17,819 nt of DNA from an uncultured delta proteobacterium. GTDB taxonomy: Bacteria; RBG-13-61-14; DRUE01. The translations under genes and the position numbers were made by a program. A model generated the notes under the pieces. The model was not told the origin of the DNA, did not search any database, and worked only from the letters and a program-made list of their open reading frames with translations. The stretch covers positions 1 through 17,819 of the forward strand of contig CAIYYW010000314.1 in NCBI GenBank assembly GCA_903930515.1, written 5' to 3'. Positions 13,190 to 17,819 of the stretch are shown here, one piece after another; the first letter of the stretch is position 1; every line of letters begins with the position of its first letter.

Positions 13190-14050
13190 ATGGCTGAGCG
13201 GGTAGTGGGTGTGATCGGCGGGAGCGGTTTTTATCAGATGCCCGGTTTTAAAAAAAGTCGGGAGGTGTCCATCAAGACCCCGTTCGGAAAACCCAGCGAC
13301 AAGATCACCATCGGGAATCTCGCCGGAGTGAAAATAGCGTTCCTCCCCAGGCACGGCCGCGGACATTTCATTCTCCCCGGCGAGATCAACTACCGCGCCA
13401 ATATCTGGGCCTTGAAAAAACTGGGCGCGCAGTTCATCATTTCCTCCGCGGCCTGCGGCAGCCTCTCCGAAAATATTCATCCGGGCGAGATCGTGATCAT
13501 AGACCAGTTCATAGACCGGACCAAGCATCGGGTTGACACCTTTATGGGAAACGGAGTCGTCGGCCACCTGGTCTTCGCCGACCCGGTCTGTCAAAACCTC
13601 GCCCAAATCCTCTTTGACGCCACCGACCGGCTCCGCATCCCCGCGCACCGCGCCGGAACCTATGTCTGCATAGAAGGCCCCTCCTTTTCCACCCGAGCCG
13701 AAAGCCATCTCTACCGCGAATGGAAAGCCGATGTGGTCGGGATGACCAACCTGACCGAGGCCAAGCTCGCAAGAGAAGCCGAAATCTGCTACGGCGCCAT
13801 CGCGCTCTGCACGGATTACGATTGCTGGAGAGACGCTTGCGAGTCCGTGACCATGGAAGAAGTGCTCAAGGTGATGCGGCGCAACATCCAAAACTGCTGG
13901 GAAATCATCCAGGCCGCTCTTCCCCTGCTTCCCAAAAACAGGGCCTGCGCCTGCCAGAGCGCGATGAAGAACGCCATCATCACCGACCCCAAAAAAATCC
14001 CGGCCAAGACCAGGAAAGACCTGGAAATTATTGTCGGGAAATATTTATAA
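13190..14050 (+). CDS. mtnP: S-methyl-5'-thioadenosine phosphorylase
   Basis: Cleaves methylthioadenosine with phosphate to adenine and methylthioribose-1-phosphate, the entry to methionine salvage and the removal of polyamine-synthesis by-product. It has 286 aa, normal for the family. The phosphate and base motifs are in order: VIGGSGFY (8-15), LPRHGRGH (52-59), AACGSL (87-92), EGPSFSTRAES (162-172), GMTNLTEAKLAREAE (184-198) and TDYDCW (208-213). The paired Asp209/Asp211 in the last motif favour 6-amino purines and MTA over guanosine/inosine phosphorylases. AGGAG (13179-13183) precedes the ATG. It is downstream of a lipid-kinase-like gene, an unexpected partner. Some family members also accept S-methylthioinosine. 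Confidence 0.92.
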   Translation: MAERVVGVIGGSGFYQMPGFKKSREVSIKTPFGKPSDKITIGNLAGVKIAFLPRHGRGHFILPGEINYRANIWALKKLGAQFIISSAACGSLSENIHPGEIVIIDQFIDRTKHRVDTFMGNGVVGHLVFADPVCQNLAQILFDATDRLRIPAHRAGTYVCIEGPSFSTRAESHLYREWKADVVGMTNLTEAKLAREAEICYGAIALCTDYDCWRDACESVTMEEVLKVMRRNIQNCWEIIQAALPLLPKNRACACQSAMKNAIITDPKKIPAKTRKDLEIIVGKYL

Positions 14051-14124
14051 ATGATTTTTTCTCGCTTGGACACCGCATAAAAGGCACGGTCCGGCTTATT
14101 TCCAGGAGGAAATCGGCATCAATC

Positions 14125-15339
14125 TTACCGAAGCTCAACCGCCTTGAGCGGCGCCGCTACAAATCTCGGCCGGTAGATTGAGGCATTGTTGACCAGTTCC
14201 TTGAAGTCGTTGCTGTTGACAATGTAGCTGATAAGGAGCGACCCCGGCTCGGAGAGCGGGGCATGGCCTTTGGCCGCGTAAGCAAAAAGGGTCTTGCTGC
14301 CTTTGACCCCGGACACGGTGAACACCGGCTGCGCTTCCGACCAGGGACCTTCGGGATTCGGCGCGGCGCGGACAAAAATCCGGTTCCCCGGGAACGGCTC
14401 ACTGTAAACCATCACATAATGAACACCCCCGGTTCGGTCCGCGATCCGGTCCACGCTTAGCTCGCTTGCGACTCCTTTCACAATCGGTAAGGCCTGGTCC
14501 GGAGAATTCAGCCATTGTCCGCCCCCGGCGAAAAATTCCCAGTGGTCGGTCTGCTCAAGTTTGGAAGAGGGAACGCGCGCGAGCAACAAGTCGCGCTTGT
14601 CTGACGGATCCATCTCCGTTCCATAAATATATATGTATCCCGGCGAGCCTTGGGAGCGGGTATCCATCAGAGCGGCCTCGCCCCATTCCATCCGGCCGGC
14701 AACATAGGAAATTCCTCTCACGCGCGGTTTCCATTTCTCGGCCGGGTCCTCAATATTGTCAACGATGGCAACCGCGCCGCCGACCACCTCAAAACCCCAC
14801 ACCGAATTGTCCGCCGGGATTTTCTCAAGTTGGATCAGGAACAACGCCAGCCGCTGCCCGCCATCCACTCCGGGAAACACCACCCCGCCTCCGGTCGGCC
14901 AGTACCAGCTTTTGGAATCCTCAAACGGTTTCACCCAGGCGGATGGTTTCCCGGATGCATCAGGCGGCCCCCAATAAAATTTTATCCCGCCGGGCATAGG
15001 CGCTTTTCCCGGCCAGTCCGGATGATAAGCATGCACCGCGATGGAGTTGTTGACCATTACTGCGCGGAGATGCCGATCAGCTTCAACATCTCCCACGAAC
15101 GAATCCCCGAACACCCATAAGACGCGGTTGCCGGGAATGAGAAAACTTGACCCCACATCGCCCCCGGTCCATCCCGATTTGCGAGAAAATGCGCGGTCCC
15201 ATTGGTCTTGCGCAACGGTTTGTCGGGCAGGGACTCCCGCAGGGTAATTTTTGAAAAGACCCCGGCAAGCGCAGGCGGTGAAAAGGATCAGCGCCCATGC
15301 GGCAAATAATTGAAAATATTTTTTATTCAAATGCCTCAA
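14125..15339 (-). CDS. Exported DUF4185-like beta-propeller protein, possible lipoprotein
   Basis: About 404 aa. An N-terminal Lys-rich stretch, hydrophobic core and FTACACR sequence (about 20-26) fit a lipoprotein signal with an imperfect lipobox (Phe at -3), or an ordinary signal peptide. The mature part begins with SGWTGGDVGSSF, then VLWVFGDSF, matching the first blade signature of DUF4185-type five-bladed propellers related to glycosidases. Repeated Trp/Gly-rich blades follow (WYWPTGGGVVFP, WGEAALMD, GYIYIYGTEMD, NRIFVRAAPNPEGPWSEA). Activity is unknown. The start is uncertain: TTG at 15339 gives the longest form with a nearby G-rich patch, and TTG at 15330 is an alternative. It is transcribed toward mtnP with 74 bases between them. 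Confidence 0.72.
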   Translation of the reverse strand: MRHLNKKYFQLFAAWALILFTACACRGLFKNYPAGVPARQTVAQDQWDRAFSRKSGWTGGDVGSSFLIPGNRVLWVFGDSFVGDVEADRHLRAVMVNNSIAVHAYHPDWPGKAPMPGGIKFYWGPPDASGKPSAWVKPFEDSKSWYWPTGGGVVFPGVDGGQRLALFLIQLEKIPADNSVWGFEVVGGAVAIVDNIEDPAEKWKPRVRGISYVAGRMEWGEAALMDTRSQGSPGYIYIYGTEMDPSDKRDLLLARVPSSKLEQTDHWEFFAGGGQWLNSPDQALPIVKGVASELSVDRIADRTGGVHYVMVYSEPFPGNRIFVRAAPNPEGPWSEAQPVFTVSGVKGSKTLFAYAAKGHAPLSEPGSLLISYIVNSNDFKELVNNASIYRPRFVAAPLKAVELR

Positions 15340-15371
15340 AATCCGCCTGTTTCCTTTCCGGCAATATTTTT

Positions 15372-15400
15372 ATTTTAACATTCAAAAACATCCCCGACAA
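15372..15400 (-). promoter_or_regulatory. Extended -10 promoter for the DUF4185-like gene
   Basis: On the minus strand: TTGTCG (15395-15400), a 17-base spacer and TG-T-TAAAAT (15372-15380). The predicted start is about 15365, leaving a leader of roughly 25 bases before TTG 15339. It is the best promoter match on the minus strand in this window. Confidence 0.5.
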
Positions 15401-15494
15401 ATCCGCCCGGACTTGAGGGGATCGCCCTCCAACCGCGCCCCTGCGTTCAAGCATGCCGGAGAAGAAAACTTTACCAAAATGCCCTCCCTTGCGG

Positions 15495-15540
15495 CAATCC
15501 CGGAATTGGTTTGACGCGACCCCGGGATTGGGTGTTTAAT
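15495..15540 (+). promoter_or_regulatory. Promoter with long inverted repeat centred on its -35
   Basis: TTGACG (15511-15516), an 18-base spacer and TTTAAT (15535-15540) precede the second kinase-like gene. Perfect 9-bp arms CAATCCCGG (15495-15503) and CCGGGATTG (15522-15530), plus an inner GGT/ACC pair, surround the -35. The position fits a repressor or activator operator. The rest of the gap between 15340 and 15577 shows no gene. Confidence 0.5.
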
Positions 15541-15577
15541 AAGGAGTAGCGGAATTCCGGCTGAGAAGGAGAAGTTG

Positions 15578-16510
15578 ATGGGCGGAATAGGAGTAATCCA
15601 TAACCCCTTTGCCAAAGGGAATCTAAAACGGCCGTGGATCGTGCAGAAACTGCAGGAGTTGGTGACCGACATCGGCGAGCTGTGGGAGACACGCAACATC
15701 GCCGAGCTGCCGAAAGTGGCGGAGGATTTTCTCAGGCATAAATTAGAAATCCTGGCCATAAACGGCGGAGACGGGACCCTGCACCTGGTGCTTTCCGCTT
15801 TCATCAAGGTCTATGGCGACCAGCCCCTGCCCAAGGTGATCTCACTCCGGGGCGGGACTATGAACACGATGACCAACTCGCTCAAGATCAAGGGCCGCAC
15901 CCTTTCCATCCTGAAGCAGGCGGTGGAGAAATACCGGCAGGCGGAACCGATGCGGGAGTTGAAACAGAACCTGCTCAAGATCAACGACAATTACGGCTTT
16001 ATGGGCGGCGGCGGTATGGTTGCCAATTTCCTGGATGAATATTACTCGGTCCCGCACCCGACCCCGTGGCATGCCCTCAAGCTCGTCGCCCGGGCCACCG
16101 CCTCCGGGCTCGCCGGCACCGAATACGCCCGCAAGCTGTTCCGGGCCACGCCGATGCGGGTGACTGTTGACGGAAGGAAACTAGATCCCGAGGAGTTCAC
16201 CGGGTTCCTCGGATGCACCATTGAGGAGGTCGGGCTCCACTTCCGGCCAACCTTCCGAGCCAATGACCAGCCGAACCATTTCCATTTCATCGCCACCACC
16301 ATCAAGCCGATCTGGATGGCCCCGCGCATCCCGGTGTTCTGGTTTAACCGCGACTGGGTGCATCCCAAGGTCCAACATTCCGGAGTGACCAAAGGAGTGC
16401 TGGTAGAGCCGATCAAGCCCTTCCGCTGGACCATGGACGGAGAGATGTACACCGCGGACCTGCCCCTGCATCTCTCAGTCGGGCCGACCGTCTCCGTGCT
16501 GGCGCCCTAA
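15578..16510 (+). CDS. Diacylglycerol/sphingosine-kinase-like protein, paralogue 2
   Basis: A 310-aa paralogue of the 12238 gene, aligning without gaps over at least the first 100 residues (MGGIG.IHNPFA.GNL.RP). It has INGGDGTLHLVLSA (61-74) and SLRGGTMNTMTNS (89-101), so the nucleotide loop and the unusual GGTMNT motif are both kept. The ATG at 15578 is chosen over the in-frame TTG at 15575 because AAGGAG (15566-15571) gives 6-base spacing and the paralogue starts at the same residue. It is a single-gene unit with its own promoter and is convergent with the phosphodiesterase gene 62 bases downstream. Two copies within 3.4 kb, each with a different dyad-bearing promoter, suggest separately regulated isoforms. 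The reaction is inferred only at superfamily level. Confidence 0.78.
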   Translation: MGGIGVIHNPFAKGNLKRPWIVQKLQELVTDIGELWETRNIAELPKVAEDFLRHKLEILAINGGDGTLHLVLSAFIKVYGDQPLPKVISLRGGTMNTMTNSLKIKGRTLSILKQAVEKYRQAEPMRELKQNLLKINDNYGFMGGGGMVANFLDEYYSVPHPTPWHALKLVARATASGLAGTEYARKLFRATPMRVTVDGRKLDPEEFTGFLGCTIEEVGLHFRPTFRANDQPNHFHFIATTIKPIWMAPRIPVFWFNRDWVHPKVQHSGVTKGVLVEPIKPFRWTMDGEMYTADLPLHLSVGPTVSVLAP

Positions 16511-16572
16511 ATATAATTTCACCGCAAAGCAGCGGCAGAGAGGATTGATTGTTTTTTACTGTGCGGGCCTGC

Positions 16573-17819
16573 TTAGAATTTATTCAGGAAAATTCCGGCC
16601 AGGTCGGTGATTTTGATTTTGGGCTGGGTGGATTCCTTGGCCCAGAAGAAGGCGTCGTCAAAGGTGTGCATCCCGGTAAGGTCTGAGTTTCCGAAGATCT
16701 CGGTTTTGGTGATATTGCCTTTGAGATCAAAGCCGGGCTTGCTGACCAGGATCAGGTCCGGGGCGCGCCGGGTTTCCGGGCCGGAGTAAATCTCTTCCGG
16801 GAAATAAATGGCGCGCAGCACTTTCTCGCCTTCAAATTGCAGGTTGAGCAGTTTTTCCTTCAGCTCGGCGCGGAGTTGTTCGGCCTGGGAGTCGGAGAGG
16901 ACTCCCTGGGGGAATCTGGATTTGCGGTTGAGGTATATTCGGGACGGATCCAGGGCAAAGGCGCGGCTGGATTTCTTCAGGTCTTTCATTTCTTCCGGAG
17001 GCTCTTTCTCAAATTGCAAATAGCCGTTCTTCCGGAGCCATGCGTTGAGATAAATTTCGCGTTTGATCAGGCAGAAGCCGTGGTCGCTGAGCATAAAGAA
17101 ATTATCGCCCTCCTGGTCCGCGCTCTGTCCCTGATAGAAAAGCTCCCAGCAGAACTGGATGAAGCCTTCAATCTTTTGGTAATATGCAATGGCCTGGCCG
17201 TGCCGCGGATGACCCTCGTTTTCCACCGCGTCAAAAAGATAATGCTGGAGCCGGTCGGTGCCGGTCTTGACCACTTCAAACAAATCCCAGTCAATCTCGT
17301 CCCAGAAGAATTCCACGGCCTGCTTGCGCAGGGCAAGGGTTTGGTCCAGCTCGAGGAACATCTGGTCATGGTCGCTGCGGCAGCGGTGGGTGTCAATGTC
17401 CACCAGGTAGTTCATCCGGCGGAGTTGGGCCAGATAGCGGAGGGGTTGGACCGACTTGGCCAGTTCAATTGCGACAAAGCCGGAGACCAGGATTCCGGGG
17501 ATGGGCTTGGCCGGGTAGGTGCTCGGCTGGTTGATGATGATGCTTTGCTTTTTTTTCTCGCCCAGTTTTTGCCAGAAGGTCGGGGATTTCAGGTCGTTGA
17601 AATTAGGGTATCGGATTTCATAGGAATTATCAGACCAGTCGGTGAAGCCGTAGATGCCGTGCTCGCCGGGATTGACCCCGGTCATAAAGCTGGGCCAGGA
17701 TACCGCGCTGATCTCCGGAAGCGTGACCTCCATTTGCCGGAGCGATCCGCTCTTCGCGAGCTTGGACATAAACGGCCAGGTCCCGTCCGCGATCAACCTT
17801 TGGATCAGCGTATAGGGCA
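16573..17819 (-). CDS. Alkaline-phosphatase-superfamily phosphodiesterase, N-terminus outside window
   Basis: Type I phosphodiesterase/nucleotide pyrophosphatase-like metalloenzyme. The frame is open to the window edge (PYTLIQRLIADGTWPFM), so the TTG at 17796 is not the true start; the missing part should hold the first metal-binding Asp strand. Numbered from 17796: the nucleophile region is SWPSFMTGVNPGEHGIYGF (33-51), followed by TGTDRLQH (Asp181, His185), LSDHGF (Asp238, His239) and a C-terminal TGMHTFDDAFFW carrying the last His ligand. These match proteins that hydrolyse phosphodiesters or phosphonates using two metals. The stop is TAA at 16573-16575. No partner gene is visible upstream, so the substrate is unknown. 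Confidence 0.87.
   Translation of the reverse strand, partial: PYTLIQRLIADGTWPFMSKLAKSGSLRQMEVTLPEISAVSWPSFMTGVNPGEHGIYGFTDWSDNSYEIRYPNFNDLKSPTFWQKLGEKKKQSIIINQPSTYPAKPIPGILVSGFVAIELAKSVQPLRYLAQLRRMNYLVDIDTHRCRSDHDQMFLELDQTLALRKQAVEFFWDEIDWDLFEVVKTGTDRLQHYLFDAVENEGHPRHGQAIAYYQKIEGFIQFCWELFYQGQSADQEGDNFFMLSDHGFCLIKREIYLNAWLRKNGYLQFEKEPPEEMKDLKKSSRAFALDPSRIYLNRKSRFPQGVLSDSQAEQLRAELKEKLLNLQFEGEKVLRAIYFPEEIYSGPETRRAPDLILVSKPGFDLKGNITKTEIFGNSDLTGMHTFDDAFFWAKESTQPKIKITDLAGIFLNKF

Noticed and set aside
1-17819. CRISPR arrays, tRNA or rRNA genes, insertion sequences, prophage integrase or attachment sites
   Set aside because: Reading both strands I found no regularly spaced repeats, no cloverleaf-like sequence, no transposase or integrase motifs and no terminal inverted repeats. 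A covariance-model scan could still reveal a small RNA.

Overview
The window is bacterial chromosomal DNA, mostly GC-rich and tightly packed, with short intergenic gaps and genes on both strands. Shine-Dalgarno sites are common and export signals are present: two signal peptidases, signal peptides and a possible lipoprotein. I saw no rRNA, tRNA, CRISPR array or insertion sequence. The gene set (tandem lepB copies with a long cytosolic N-terminus, DUF4185-like and DUF4177-like proteins, a palindromic intergenic repeat) suggests an uncultured Gram-negative-type lineage, perhaps near the PVC/Omnitrophota or deltaproteobacterial groups. That placement is a low-confidence inference.

Layout. (1) 1-3256, plus strand: a 5'-truncated signal peptidase I, a full-length signal peptidase I paralogue, and an exported type-B carboxylesterase. 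(2) 3307-5359, minus strand: a DUF4177-like small protein overlapping a secreted FN3-metallophosphoesterase, then a SnoaL-like protein whose C-terminus is encoded by a palindromic repeat. (3) 5557-8090, plus: a tight operon of alpha/beta hydrolase, stand-alone homocysteine S-methyltransferase and shikimate dehydrogenase (aroE). (4) 8115-12117, plus: an accessory-looking block with AT-rich stretches. It holds a beta-CASP metallo-beta-lactamase nuclease, a PD-(D/E)XK-type nuclease, an orphan protein, and a shortened DNA polymerase III alpha homologue that has lost polymerase catalytic residues. (5) 12180-14050, plus: a diacylglycerol-kinase-like protein and S-methyl-5'-thioadenosine phosphorylase. 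(6) 14125-15339, minus: an exported DUF4185-like beta-propeller. (7) 15495-16510, plus: a second, gap-free paralogue of the kinase-like protein. (8) 16573-17819, minus: an alkaline-phosphatase-superfamily phosphodiesterase cut by the window edge.

How the parts may work together. Homocysteine methyltransferase and methylthioadenosine phosphorylase both belong to methionine/SAM metabolism, but they sit in separate operons. The most interesting region is block 4. The promoter of the nuclease pair (8115-8147) and the promoter of the DnaE-like gene (10744-10776) share 16 of 18 leading bases, a TGAC-N7-GTCA dyad, and an extended -10 at the same distance. A nuclease pair and a catalytically degenerate polymerase homologue therefore look co-regulated. 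I propose this as a candidate uncharacterised nucleic-acid-processing, repair or defence regulon. The motif losses and the shared promoter are visible in the sequence; the common function is inference.
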